64,000 bases of DNA from Nematopogon swammerdamellus (GCA_946902875.1 OX336353.1:17931151-17995150), one strand, 5' to 3'. Shown: positions 18,840 to 28,480, numbered from the stretch's first letter. Notes: generated by a model from the letters alone, not told the origin. Translations and numbers: made by a program.

Positions 18840-19038
18840 TTTTTTTTTTTATGGAAACTGACACGGTCGGCTACATCATCTAAAACATCCGTGATGTCAG
18901 CCCATAACACAGGGTGAACTTGGTGCCACGTCAGTGCTTCCCTTCGGTCGTGTCGGCTACACTGAACTGGACGGAAAACAAACAATTTACATAGCCGTTT
19001 CGACCGACCTTTCATACAGTGCAGTGGTACCAACCCGG
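18840..19038 (-). mobile_element. SINE-A, 5'-truncated
   Basis: Poly-T, GACACGGTCGGCTACATCAT, GCCACGTCAGTGCTTCCC and GGTACCAACCCGGGCG are visible. The copy ends inside the central domain, where a LINE-D fragment begins. Confidence 0.85.
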
Positions 19039-19039
19039 G

Positions 19040-19165
19040 CGAACTCACTCGGGGAACTCACTCGCCGGAAGACAGTCCCATATTCGCCGTACGACATAGG
19101 AACAATTTCGAAAAGCGGTGAGTTCTCAAAAGTTGTATATCAACAACATATTGATGTTCCGTATA
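19040..19165 (-). pseudogene. LINE-D C-terminal fragment
   Basis: Minus-strand translation gives NYQYTEHQYVVDIQLLRTHR then FSKLFLCRTANMGLSSGE, the degraded LINE-D C-terminal signature. It is only about 40 codons and precedes the 105-bp array. Confidence 0.7.
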
Positions 19166-19205
19166 CTGATAGTTGAGGCAACTGAACGAAATTGCATCTT
19201 TCAAT

Positions 19206-20190
19206 AAGTCCGACCTCGTCTCACCATCGGAAGCAGCAGGTTGGTCGGAGCATTCTTTGCGTCGGATATTGAGTCCGCTCAAGTGCGCTCAATCCGGCCG
19301 ACCGGTTGAACAAAATCGTGGCCTCATTTGGAATGAGCTTCTTGGTTGGATGGTCGGAGCGTTCTTTGCATCGGATATTGATCTCAAGTCCGCTCAATCC
19401 GACTGACCGGTTGAACAAAGTCGTGGCCTAATTTGGAATGAGCTTTTTGGTTGGATGGTCGGAGCGTTCTTTGCGTCGGATATTGATCTCAAGTCCGCAT
19501 AATCAGACCGAGCGGTTGAACAAAATCGTGGCCTCATTTGGAATGAGCTTCTTGGTTTGATGGTCGGAGCGTTCTGTGCGTCGGATATTGATCTCAAGTC
19601 CGCTCAATCCAACCGACCGGTTGAACAAAATCGTGGCCTCATTTGGAATGAGCTTCTTGGTTGGATGGTCGGAGCGTTCTTTGCGTCGGATATTGATCTC
19701 AAGTCCGCTCAATCCGACCGACCGGTTGAACAAAATCGTGGCCTCATTTGGAATGAGCTTCTTGGTTGGATGGTCGGAGCGTTCTTTGCGTCGGATATTG
19801 ATCTCAAGTCCGCTCAATCCGACCGACCGGTTGAACAAAATCGTGGCCTCATTTGGAATGAGCTTCTTGGTTGGATGGTCGGAGCGTTCTTTGCGTCGGA
19901 TATTGATCTCAAGTCCGCTCAATCCGACCGACCGGTTGAACAAAATCGTGGCCTCATTTGGAATGAGCTTCTTGGTTGGATGGTCGGAGCGTTCTTTGCG
20001 TCGGATATTGATCTCAAGTCCGCTCAATCCGACCGACCGGTTGAACAAAATCGTGGCCTCATTTGGAATGAGCTTCTTGGTTGGATGGTCGGAGCGTTCT
20101 TTGCGTCGGATATTGATCTCAAGTCCGCTCAATCCGACCGACCGGTGGAACAAAATCGTGGTCACACTTGGAACGAGCTTCCTGGTTGCG
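19206..20190. repeat. 105-bp tandem array, about nine units
   Basis: The word TTGAACAAAATCGTGGCCTC starts at 19306, 19411, 19516, 19621, 19726, 19831, 19936, 20041 and (as TGGAAC) 20146, an exact 105-bp period. The monomers from 19621 to 20145 look identical; the first three and the last are diverged. Since 105 is divisible by 3, frames stay open on both strands (up to 244 codons plus, 220 minus, 35-residue repeats). No signal peptide, start context or known motif supports a protein, so this is treated as a satellite-like array. Confidence 0.9.
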
Positions 20191-20345
20191 CGGAGGCGAC
20201 GAGTGATGGCATCGTTAGAGGGGAATTACTCCCTATTTGTTGGATAGCGAGCGCTCCGCCTCCATTCCCTTCACACCGATGTACTCTCTAATAAAACCTT
20301 TACTATATCTTGGCAGGCTTTCTGTGAATGTTACATTGCTAGGGG

Positions 20346-20556
20346 TAAAATTACAAATAAAAAAAAAACCCGACCCTTAAAAAGTCAAGAATAATTTCCG
20401 TTTAAAAGAGTCGGGGGACCGCTAAGTCAATTCCCGCGCAGCTCTGAGTTTTTATATTTTATTTACTTAGCGGTCCCCCGACTCCTTTAATTATGTAAAC
20501 GGATATTATTTTAGACTTTTTAAGGATCGGGGGTTTTTAAAATTTGTAATTTAACT
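20346..20556. mobile_element. MITE with long terminal inverted repeats
   Basis: Left AAACCCGACCCTTAAAAAGT and right ACTTTTTAAGGATCGGGGGT pair, and the inner arms GAGTCGGGGGACCGCTAAGT and ACTTAGCGGTCCCCCGACTC pair perfectly. Arms are about 80 bp around a short centre. Outer ATTACAAAT and ATTTGTAAT extend the symmetry. No coding capacity. Confidence 0.8.
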
Positions 20557-20879
20557 TTTCGTATTTAGCAACACCAATAAAAACTGAAAGCGAACACAAG
20601 TTCCACAATACAGATGAAAACTCTGAAAATTCGCACAATAAATAAAATCAACACTAACGCGAGCTCGGCATAAAGTCTCGTCTGCCCGAGACAGTAGCTC
20701 GCCGCCGATTTTTCAGAAGTTGTAAGGGCGCTTCTAGGCGTTCTTGTGGCGATTTTACATTTACGACGACGATACCATATGGCTGGCCCTGGCGTGATGC
20801 TCGTGAATGGGTGCTGTTTGTGGTGACTGGGCTGCTCCAATTGTCTCTAACGTGCTATATGAATGGTTTACGCTTATGG
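20557..20879. other. Unannotated spacer
   Basis: No repeat or coding match was recognised. Confidence 0.45.
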
Positions 20880-21219
20880 AAAAAAACCGGCCAAGTGCGA
20901 GTCGGACTCGCGCACCGAGGTTTCCTAACCACAAAAAATAAAAACATTGAAAAAAAAAAACAAGTTTCTGTATTGGAACCCCCATAATTTTTTAATTTTT
21001 CTAATTTTGTATAATTTTTGTTGCCATAATAACACATACATATTACATTACATATCACACACGCTGAATCCCGACAATCGGGGTAAGCAGAGTAATCGGT
21101 GTTGTGCTGCAAGTACTCTAGTAAATTACAGCACAACACCGACCACCACGTTTCGCAAAGTATTCGAACAAGATTAAATCGATCAAGCAGCAAGTAAGGC
21201 ACGAAGACCCACCTGCTGC

Positions 21220-23088
21220 ATGACTCGGTGGAAGTACCTCCCTACCTCCGCCGTTCCCATCGGCGGCCGCCATAAGCCTTGGTTTGATCGTCAATGCAGG
21301 CTGGCTATTGACGCAAAGAACCAGGCTTACAGGAAATGGCTGCAGAATAGGTCTGTCGAGAACAGGCGAGAGCTCAACGTCGCTGCTAGATCCTGCAAAC
21401 GAACGCAAAACTTGGCCAAGTTCAGGCACGACCGTGGAATTGGCGCGAAACTTGCGCGTAGCCCTTCGGGTAGCCGCGCCTTCTGGTCTCTCGCCAAATC
21501 CATCGGTCGGAATTTCTGCCGTCCTGCTACACCTCCGCTGGAACGTCCGGATGGCTCGCTCGCTATACTCGCGAAGGAAAAGGCGAATATCTTTGCACGC
21601 CTTTTCGCATCCAACTCAAACATGGACGACCTGGGCGCCAACCCCCCTTCATTGCCCCATTGCGGGCGTATGATGGATAATATTAGGTTCCATCCCAGAG
21701 TCGTCTATAAAACGCTACGTGAGTTGGATATTTCGAAGAGTAGCGGGCCTGACGGCGTCCCGGCGGTTGTCTTGAAAAATTGTGCTCTGGAATTGGCGCC
21801 AGTCCTTACTCGCCTATTCAAACGCTCCTATTCCTGCGGTTCAATGCCTTCTTGCTGGAAAAGAGCTTCGGTCCAGCCGGTCCCCAAGAAGGGGGACCCA
21901 GCGAACCCATCGAACTATCGCCCTATTGCGATAACCTCACTCTTGAGTAAGGTTATGGAGCGTATTGTCAACTCAGCGCTCCTGACGTACCTAGAAGACT
22001 ATAAACTCCTCGACGATAAGCAATACGGCTTCCGCAAGCAAAGGTCGACTGGAGATCTTCTAGCGTACGTCACGCACTTGTGGGCTGAAAGACTCGATGG
22101 TTTTGGGGAATCGCTGGCGGTCGCTTTGGATATATCCAAAGCATTCGATCGCGTCTGGCACCGGGGACTCCTAAGCAAGCTTCCGGCCTACGGTGTCCCT
22201 ACAAAACTGTGCACTTGGATCTCCAGCTTTTTGAGCAGTCGGTCGATCTTTGTCACCCTTGATGGTGCATGCTCGGCCGATTGCTCAATCAATGCTGGTG
22301 TTCCACAAGGATCCGTGCTGTCGCCTACGCTGTTTCTATTATTTATTAACGACATGCTCTCGCTCGGCGAAATACATTGCTACGCGGACGACAGCACGGT
22401 GCACGAAGGGTTCATCAAAGACTGGAAGGGTAGAGAGGCGTCAGCAGCAAACGCGAGACGCGAAACTGTTGCTCGGGTTGACCTGGTTCTCGATAAAGTA
22501 TCCTCATGGGGGAAGGAGAACTTGGTCAACTTCAACGTAGCTAAGACGCAAGCCTGTGCCTTCTCTACTAAGGCTGATCCGTTTCCACTCCAAGCAACTT
22601 TCCAGGGCAGCCAAGTCCCCAATGATGGTAGTCTGGGCGTCCTGGGTATAGAGGTGTCCAGGGACGTTGGATTTCGATCGTTCATAGAATCCAAGGCGAA
22701 ACTAGCATCTCGAAAATTAGGGATACTCTACCGATGTCGGCGATTTTTCACACCGGTCCAATTGCTTACACTCTATAAAGCACAAGTAAGACCGGTGATG
22801 GAATATTGCAGTCATCTTTGGGAGGGTTCCCCTGAGTACCTTCTTTCAGCCTTGGATTCTATCCAACGACGAGCCATTCGCCTCATTGGCGACTCTGTAC
22901 TCACAAAGGACCTTCAACCTCTAAAACACAGACGTATCGTTGGGTCATTGAGCCTGTTTTATCGGTACTACTATGGCCGCTGCTCTGACGAAATTGCTTC
23001 CCTTATCCCTCCTCCTCCTGTTCGCCTTCGCCAAACCCGCCATACTCTCGCGGAACACCCCTTTGTAGTGGACAGACGAGTACTTTGA
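21220..23088 (+). CDS. LINE-D reverse transcriptase (5'-truncated ORF2, premature stop)
   Basis: This frame encodes a 622-residue piece of a non-LTR retrotransposon ORF2 that would copy element RNA at the target site. The apparent start lies in flanking repeat B (21220-21238); true element sequence begins about 21239, so the N-terminal endonuclease is missing. RT motifs are intact: SGPDGVP near residue 177, KKGDPANPSNYRPIA, the catalytic ALDISKAFDRVW (Asp at residue 304), NAGVPQGSVLSPTLFLLFIN, and CYADDSTVH with YADD at residues 388-391. After the RT core comes LYKAQVRPVMEYCSHLW. The TGA at 23086-23088 is an in-frame stop: beyond it the frame still reads TARFSKSFLCRTTKVWNGLP. The group is CR1/L2/Daphne-like within the Jockey superfamily; the clade is an inference. 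Confidence 0.85.
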   Translation: MTRWKYLPTSAVPIGGRHKPWFDRQCRLAIDAKNQAYRKWLQNRSVENRRELNVAARSCKRTQNLAKFRHDRGIGAKLARSPSGSRAFWSLAKSIGRNFCRPATPPLERPDGSLAILAKEKANIFARLFASNSNMDDLGANPPSLPHCGRMMDNIRFHPRVVYKTLRELDISKSSGPDGVPAVVLKNCALELAPVLTRLFKRSYSCGSMPSCWKRASVQPVPKKGDPANPSNYRPIAITSLLSKVMERIVNSALLTYLEDYKLLDDKQYGFRKQRSTGDLLAYVTHLWAERLDGFGESLAVALDISKAFDRVWHRGLLSKLPAYGVPTKLCTWISSFLSSRSIFVTLDGACSADCSINAGVPQGSVLSPTLFLLFINDMLSLGEIHCYADDSTVHEGFIKDWKGREASAANARRETVARVDLVLDKVSSWGKENLVNFNVAKTQACAFSTKADPFPLQATFQGSQVPNDGSLGVLGIEVSRDVGFRSFIESKAKLASRKLGILYRCRRFFTPVQLLTLYKAQVRPVMEYCSHLWEGSPEYLLSALDSIQRRAIRLIGDSVLTKDLQPLKHRRIVGSLSLFYRYYYGRCSDEIASLIPPPPVRLRQTRHTLAEHPFVVDRRVL

Positions 23089-23342
23089 ACGGCACGATTC
23101 TCTAAATCGTTCTTGTGCCGCACTACAAAGGTGTGGAACGGGCTTCCGGGGAATATCTTTCCCCACTCCTACAATCCACGGATCTTCAAATCGCGGGTAA
23201 ATAGCCTTTCCCCAGCGACATTAGTCCACCTCCAAGCCGGACTGGCACCTCCTCGGGGGTGATATTGGCTGCGCCTGAGGCTTCGACCTCGGACACAGCC
23301 AGCTAGTTCGGAAACAATAAAAAAAAAAAAAAAAAAAAAAAA
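21239..23342 (+). mobile_element. LINE-D insertion, 5'-truncated, poly-A tailed
   Basis: The element runs from the break in repeat B to a 26-base A tract at 23319-23344, preceded by GAAACAATAAAA. Its 3' UTR contains TGATATTGGCTGCGCCTGAG, shared in part with the end of SINE-C. Remnants of the same or sister families occur at 3620-4555, 16620-17133, 19040-19165, 29578-30215, 33117-34050, 37825-38056 and 60595-60875. Confidence 0.85.
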
Positions 23343-23822
23343 AAGGTGAGAGGTGGCGAGCCCGTCGCCCTTTAGCACGATATCTTGTCCTTATCCCTTA
23401 GTCGCCTTTTACGACATGCACGGGGAGAGATGCAGTGGGGCTATTCTTTTTAAGTACCGGCACCACACGGTACAATAACACATATTCTGTGAAAATTTCA
23501 ACGGGCTACCTATTACGGTTCATGAGATACAGCCCTCTGACAGACAGACAGACACACGGACAGACAGACAGACATACAGACAGACGGACGGACGGACGGA
23601 CAGACAGACAGACGGCGTAGGCTTAGTAATAGGCCGGGATACCGAAACCTAAAAATGTTGTATTTGTGATTTTTTTTTTAGAAATAGTGATGGATGACTC
23701 ATACTTTTAGGCAGTGGTAAACACTTCAGTAAATGTAGACTAAATGGACGTAAAAAAAAGTATTTACCGAAATTTCTTGCCATTTCTTCTTCGCTGTAAT
23801 AATCGAACTGGCAAAATGCTAA

Positions 23823-23957
23823 GGCTCACTTGCACCAACACGAGTTTAGAGTTAAGTAGCGAGTTATGGATTTAAACGCGGTTCCCACAGTCAACGGGTG
23901 CTAGCTTAACGAGTTAAACTGGTTTATATGTTAAATTCGTGTTGGTGCAAGTGGGCC
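23823..23957. mobile_element. Harbinger-like MITE, 135 bp
   Basis: Ends GGCTCACTTGCACCAACACG and TTGGTGCAAGTGGGCC. Flanking trinucleotides are TAA on both sides (23820-23822, 23958-23960). It shares its right-hand TAA with the next copy. Confidence 0.8.
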
Positions 23958-23960
23958 TAA

Positions 23961-24095
23961 GGCCCACTTGCACCAACACGAGTTTAGAGTTAAGTAGCGA
24001 GTTATGGATTTAAACGCGGTTCCCACAGTCAACGGGTGCTAGCTTAACGAGTTAAACTGGTTTATATCTTAAATTCGTGTTGGTGCAAGTGGGCC
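23961..24095. mobile_element. Harbinger-like MITE, 135 bp, tandem copy
   Basis: Nearly identical to the copy at 23823-23957 (differences noticed: GGCTCAC versus GGCCCAC at the left end and TTATATG versus TTATATC inside). It starts directly after the shared TAA. The right flank reads AAA in place of TAA. Confidence 0.8.
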
Positions 24096-24212
24096 AAATG
24101 TTAAAATATGACGAATCCGAGTGCAGTGTACTATGTATCTATGGATGATGAACAAAGAAGAAAGAAGATATTACCTATGTATTCGGTGACGACGATGCGA
24201 CGTAGAACTTCA

Positions 24213-24345
24213 TGACTGCGATACTACGATGCTGGGAATATCGCTAGATGATATGGTGCGTAACGAGGCAATCGGCCGACGCATCAAAGTAGTCGATATG
24301 GAACACCGGGTGGCTAATCTCAAGTGGCGGTGGGCTGGGAAAGAC
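24213..24345 (+). pseudogene. RTE-type LINE C-terminal fragment
   Basis: Plus-strand translation: TTMLGISLDDMVRNEAIGRR, IKVVDMEHRVANLKWRWAGK. This matches the pre-C-terminal block of RTE ORFs seen at 41270-41640. Truncated on both sides. Confidence 0.8.
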
Positions 24346-24811
24346 CATCTAAAGCCGAAATGTTTAATAACCACGGTAATATAAAAATAAAACCCCATAT
24401 AAAATTATACATTAATAAAAAATAAAAAAATTATGTTAAATAAAATACACCTCGCCATTGATTTTGTGTTTATTGGTACAGTTTCCGAATAATTAAAGTT
24501 TGGTATACACTTTCACTACGGAACGTTCCGGAAATTTAAAATCGTCTTTATATTTGGGTCACGAACGAAACGGGGAATTGGCCTTCGGCGGGTGTTGATC
24601 GTAACTTTTAATCGTTGGAACGGGGGCGGGTACCAGAGAGATTTTCACGAGATCATTTTGTATATTACTTTTCCGTGATAGAAAAGCCGGATTTATTGCA
24701 AAATTCAATTTATTCTGGTCTACCATGCGCATAATGGCACTATGGCACTACAAACTGATACATTAAGTATAACATTTATTTGTTTATTTTGGCATTACAC
24801 TACAGTGTGGT
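24346..24811. other. Unannotated stretch
   Basis: AT-rich with no recognised element. Confidence 0.45.
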
Positions 24812-24940
24812 ATGAAATCTATTCAAGGGATAAGTCCGCCTTTGCACCTCATGTACCTGTATCCACTGTGTTATACTTGTGAAATATTTGTGGAGCAATA
24901 AAAGAATTTTCTATTCTATTCTATTCTATTCTACGACGTG
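24812..24940 (+). repeat. LINE 3' tail with ATTCT microsatellite
   Basis: GGGATAAGTCCGCCTTTGCA, then GCAATAAAAGAATTTTCTATTCT and several TATTC pentamers. The AATAAA plus pentamer tail is a typical 3' terminus of lepidopteran non-LTR elements. Confidence 0.75.
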
Positions 24941-25420
24941 TGTCTCATTTTCCATTGAACTTGCTCGACGAATTGATACCCTCTCCACCCTATTGAATGA
25001 TTTGGCTGAAACGTTGGGGTCAGGTGTAGCGTTGTACTGGCACGAGCGATCGCATGCAGAGTGCTCCGGAATCCTAAGTAAGCCTGGATGGAACGAATGC
25101 GCTGACCCCTTCCCTTACATACGATAGGTAGATATCAAGGAATATGAAGAAGACTAGATCGCCTATAGAACGACTGTGTTTCCCGAACTCCTATGCAAAA
25201 TGTCATGCTTCTAGACTCAACGGTTTAGGCATTGTGTTGTCTGTCAGTCAGTCAGTCAGTGTTAAGAATTTTATTAAGTTTTAAAGGCCTCTGTCACGGC
25301 TCACGCCGCGCCGCCCCGCGACGGCACGGCATTCGCAGCCCCCGTTCGAAACCGAATGCTTTTAGGCGTCGTCAGCTCAACAATCTACGCTGACAGCGCC
25401 AAGTCTCGCGTATACATAAA
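24941..25420. other. Unannotated stretch
   Basis: An 82-codon frame has no known motif. A short GTCA run lies at 25240-25260 and a GC-rich patch near 25305-25330. Confidence 0.45.
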
Positions 25421-25735
25421 AAGCCGGCCAAGTGCGAGTCGGACACGCGCACCGAGGTTTCCGCACCACAAAAAAAAAAAAATTTAAAAAAGAAACACGT
25501 TTCTTGTATGGGAGCCCCCCTTAATTTTTTACTTTTTCAATTTTTTATTGTTGTTATATCCGCCATAATAACACATATTCTGTGAACTTTTCAACGGGCT
25601 ACCTATTACGGTTATAAGAGATACAGCCCTCGGACAGACAGACAGACGGACGGAAGGACGTACAGATGGACGGACGGACAGACAGACGGCGTAGGCTTAG
25701 TAATAGGCTTCCGTACGGGATACGGAAACCTAAAA
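25421..25735 (+). repeat. Repeat E copy
   Basis: Complete: GGCCAAGTGCGAGTCGGACA, TTTCTTGTATGGGAGCCCCC, GTTATATCCGCCATAATAAC, ACCTATTACGGTTATAAGAG, a GACA/GACG run and GGCGTAGGCTTAGTAATAGG to GGAAACCTAAAAA. Confidence 0.9.
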
Positions 25736-25904
25736 AAGTGGGCATACAACACACACATAGTTATTTTCCTTATATTTATATTTTACATTCCCACACTCAA
25801 GTCTTTTGCTACTACCAAGGAGCTTTGAACCAGACCCACTCTTGTTTGGCTCGATCGTTGTTCTGTGGTTACTACTTGCTTATATCTCACAAAATACTAC
25901 TCTC

Positions 25905-25975
25905 AAACGTCCAAAGGTTGACTGGGAGGAATCCCTGTAAGGGATAAGTCCGCATTTGCCCTCATGTAAATCTCA
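25905..25975 (+). repeat. LINE 3' tail fragment
   Basis: AGGTTGACTGGGAGGAATCC and GGGATAAGTCCGCATTTGCC match the tail module of 6871-7020 in plus orientation. Confidence 0.7.
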
Positions 25976-26076
25976 CTTCTCACTAATATCATAAATGTGA
26001 AAGTATATTTGTTTGTTTGTTTATTTGTTTGTTTGTTTGTTTGTTCCTCTTTCACGCCAAACTTTGTATAGTGGTA

Positions 26077-26340
26077 GTGTATATCCCGGAGTAACATAAT
26101 TTTGAAAAAAAGTGGTCAAGTTCGAGACGAGCTCGCGTAAAGAGGGTTCCGTACCATCCCGATTTCTGTGAGAACTAAAAGACTTAGTATTTTCGTTTAG
26201 GTTATCCTGTAAATTAAGTGTATATCCCATGGCAACATAATTTAAAAAAAAAAGTGGTCAAGTTCGAGTCGACCTCGCGTAAAGAGGGTTCCGTACCATC
26301 CCGTTGTCTGCGAGAACTAGAAGACTTAGGATTTTAGATT
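26077..26340. repeat. 140-bp tandem duplication, two units
   Basis: Both units carry GTGTATATCCC, AAGTGGTCAAGTTCGAG, CGCGTAAAGAGGGTTCCGTA, CCATCCCG and GACTTAG in order. Divergence of some 10-15 percent indicates an old duplication. Confidence 0.75.
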
Positions 26341-26730
26341 AAGGAGAGAGGGAGGGAGCGAGGGGGAGCTATGAACGGGGAACGAAGGGGGGAAGGGGGT
26401 GGGGGTAAATAGAGGCATAGAGGGAGGGAGGTGATGGAGGGGCGAGAGGGGTGGTGGAGGGAGGTGAGGGAGGGGCGAGAAGGGAGGTGGACGTAGAGAG
26501 ATGGAAGGGAGGGGGGAGGGGTCGGCAGAGGAGGGGGAGGGAGGAAGGGGAGGGAGAGGAGCGGAGGTAGGGTGATGAAGGAAGGCGAAGGACGGTGGGG
26601 GAGAAGGAGAGGGAGAAGGAGAGGGAGAGCGAGAGCGAGAGGGAGAGAGAGAGTGAGAGGGAGAGGGAGAGGGAGAGCGAGAGCGACAGCGAGAGCGAGA
26701 GCGAGAGCGAGAGGGAGAGGGAGAATATAA
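26341..26730. repeat. Polypurine (GGGAGA) tract
   Basis: Nearly pure purine on the plus strand for about 390 bases, changing from GGGGGA-rich to GAGAGCGAGAG-rich. The minus-strand 139-codon Pro/Leu/Ser frame is low complexity. Such tracts can form intramolecular triplexes. Confidence 0.9.
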
Positions 26731-26819
26731 GAGAAACGGCAGTTTATTATCATATTTGCGTTTAAATCTGATTTACTGTTAAATCGAGTCTACAGCGAGC
26801 GAAGCCGCGGGCAAAAGCT

Positions 26820-26995
26820 ATCCTCCATAAAATGTAAGCCGATCATATAAATTCGATTAAAATTTGTACACGCAAATTAAGCTATACATGACACAGGAGA
26901 GGCTAAATAAAATTCAGTTCCGGTTACGCTAATAGGTGGAATATTTTGCTTAGTTAGCTATATAAAGTATTTCATTTATCATGAAGTTTCTTATT
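26820..26995 (+). repeat. Helitron-like element relic
   Basis: TCCTCCATAAAATGTAAGCC, ACACAGGAGAGGCTAAATAA and TCCGGTTACGCTAATAG match the interior of the element at 11270-11537. Its own 3' terminus is missing or replaced by the inverted terminus at 27007. Confidence 0.55.
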
Positions 26996-27006
26996 TTAAT
27001 ATCGAT

Positions 27007-28341
27007 AGCTTTTTTCCGCGGATTCGCTCGCGTGAAATTCGTATTTCAAAAGAAGAAAGTAAGTAACTTAGGCCGGGGCCGGAGTGTGAACTGGATTCAG
27101 ATAAACAATAAACGTTCTCAAAGAAAGTAAGTAACATACTAAAGGCGAGGCCGAAGGCCGAGCTGCGTTCAGGAAGAGTACAAACCTTTTCGAAGAAAGT
27201 AAGTAACAAAAGGCGCGGCCGAAGGCCGAGCTGTATCCTGGTAGACGCTGACAGTAAGTAACTATGGGCGATAGTTACTTACTTTCTTCAAGACGGTTTA
27301 TAGTCTTCCTGAACGCAGCTCGGCCTTCGGCCTCGCCCTCAATTACTTGATTTCTTCGAAAAGGTTTATAATCTTCCTGAACGCAGCTCGGCCTTCGGCC
27401 TCGCCCTTATTTCCTTCATTTCTTTGAGAAGGTTTATGGTCTTCCTGAACGCAGCTCGGCCTCCGGCCTCGCCCTCTGTTACTTACTTTCTTCGAAAAGG
27501 TTATCGTCTTCCTGAACGCAGCTCGGCCTTCGGCCTCGCCCTCAGTTACTTACTTTCTTCGAGAAGGTTTATGGTCTTCCTGAACGCAGCTCGGCCTTCG
27601 GCATCGCCCTCTGTTACTTACTTTCTTCGAAAAGGTTATCGTCTTCCTGAACGCAGCTCGGCCTTCGGCCTCGCCCTCAGTTACTTACTTTCATCAATAA
27701 GTTGTATAGTCTTCCTGAACGCAGCTCGGCCTTTGGCCTCGCCCTCAATTACTTAATTTCTTCGAGAAGGTTTATAGTCTTCCTGAACGGAGCTCGGCCT
27801 TCGGTCTCGGCCTTATTTACTTACTTTCTTCGAGAAGGTTTATGGTCTTCCTGAACGCAGCTCGGCCTTCGGCCTCGCCCTCAGTTACTTACTTTCTTCA
27901 AGAAGGTTTATAGTCTTCCTGAACGCAGCTCGGCCTTCGGCCTCGCCCTCAGTTACTTACTTTCTTCGAGAAGGTTTATGGTCTTCCTGAACGCAGCTCG
28001 GCCTTCGGCCTCGCCCTCTGTTACTTACTTTCTTCGAAAAGGTTATCGTCTTCCTGAACGCAGCTCGGCCTTCGGCCTCGCCCTGAGTTACTTAGTTTCA
28101 TCAAGAAGGTTTATAGTCTTCCTGAACGCAGCTCGGCCTTCGGCCTCGCCCTCAGTTTCTTACTTTCTTCGAGAAGGTTTATTGTCTTCCAGAATGCAGC
28201 TCAGCCTGAAGCCTCGCCGTTAGTTACTTACTTTAGTTGAGAAGGTTTATTGTTTACCTTAACGCAGATTGGCCTTAGTTACTTACTTTCTTTCTTTGAA
28301 ATACGAATTTCACGCGAGCGAAGCCGCGGGCAAAAGCTAGT
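27007..28341. mobile_element. 67/68-bp array bounded by inverted Helitron-like ends
   Basis: The left end has TAGCTTTTTTCCGCGGATTC and CGTGAAATTCGTATTTC; the right end has GAAATACGAATTTCACGCGA and GCCGCGGGCAAAAGCTAG, so the terminus is present twice in inverted orientation. Within, about three units near the left (to 27250) read GAGGCCGAAGGCCGAGCTGC, and about fifteen units to the right read the opposite way with CTTCCTGAACGCAGCTCGGC, starting at 27305, 27373, 27441, 27508, 27576, 27643, 27711, 27779, 27847, 27915, 27983, 28050, 28118 and 28186. The whole is a foldback-like structure. Frames through the array (110, 81 codons) have no known protein motif. Confidence 0.8.
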
Positions 28342-28366
28342 TACTTATAGTTTGTGACTGTAAAAT

Positions 28367-28480
28367 GTTTTTTTTTTTATGGAAACTGACACGGTTGGCT
28401 ACATCACCTGCAACATCCGTGATGTCAGCCCATAACACCGGGGGAACTAGGTGCCATGTCAGTGCTTCCCTTCGGTCGTG
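28367..28480 (-). mobile_element. SINE-A tail fragment
   Basis: Poly-T, GACACGGTTGGCTACATCAC, CCGTGATGTCAGCCC and TGCCATGTCAGTGCTTCCC, ending at CGGTCGTG. Only the 3' fifth of the element remains. Confidence 0.85.

Larger units (their letters stand above)
21053..23470 (-). repeat. Repeat B copy, split by LINE-D
   Basis: Plus-strand left part 21053-21238 runs from CACACACGCTGAATCCCG to GACTCGGTGGAAGTACC; the right part 23343-23470 resumes with AGGTGAGAGGTGGCGAGCCC and ends with the GTACCGGCACCACACGGTAC head. Intact copies read GTACCGTGCCAAGGTGAGAG across this point, so only about five bases were lost on LINE insertion. Confidence 0.85.
20880..23655 (+). repeat. Repeat E copy, split by nested insertions
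   Basis: The left half (20880-21045: GGCCAAGTGCGAGTCGGACT to GCCATAATAACACATA) and right half (23466-23655: AATAACACATATTCTGTGAA, ACCTATTACGGTT, GACA/GACG run, GGCGTAGGCTTAGTAATAGG) belong to one element. AATAACACATA occurs at both breakpoints and is the likely target duplication of the repeat B copy inserted here. Confidence 0.85.
25976..26816 (+). mobile_element. Helitron-like non-autonomous element with polypurine core
   Basis: The 5' end CACTAATATCATAAATGTGAAAG followed by TTTG repeats and the 3' end GCGAAGCCGCGGGCAAAAGCTA are the two known ends of a microsatellite-associated lepidopteran Helitron-like family. Inside is a two-copy 140-bp tandem duplication (from GTGTATATCCC at about 26077 and 26217) and a polypurine tract at 26341-26730. 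No Rep/helicase frame is present. Confidence 0.65.

Noticed and set aside
19503..20291. Long frames with 35-residue repeats as a possible repeat protein
   Set aside because: Open on both strands because the period is 105 bp; no start context, signal peptide or known motif.
26334..26753. A 139-codon Leu/Pro-rich membrane-protein-like frame
   Set aside because: It is the complement of a polypurine tract.
27007..28341. A CRISPR-like array (67/68-bp period)
   Set aside because: Units are near-identical along their entire length with no unique spacers, and the window is eukaryotic.
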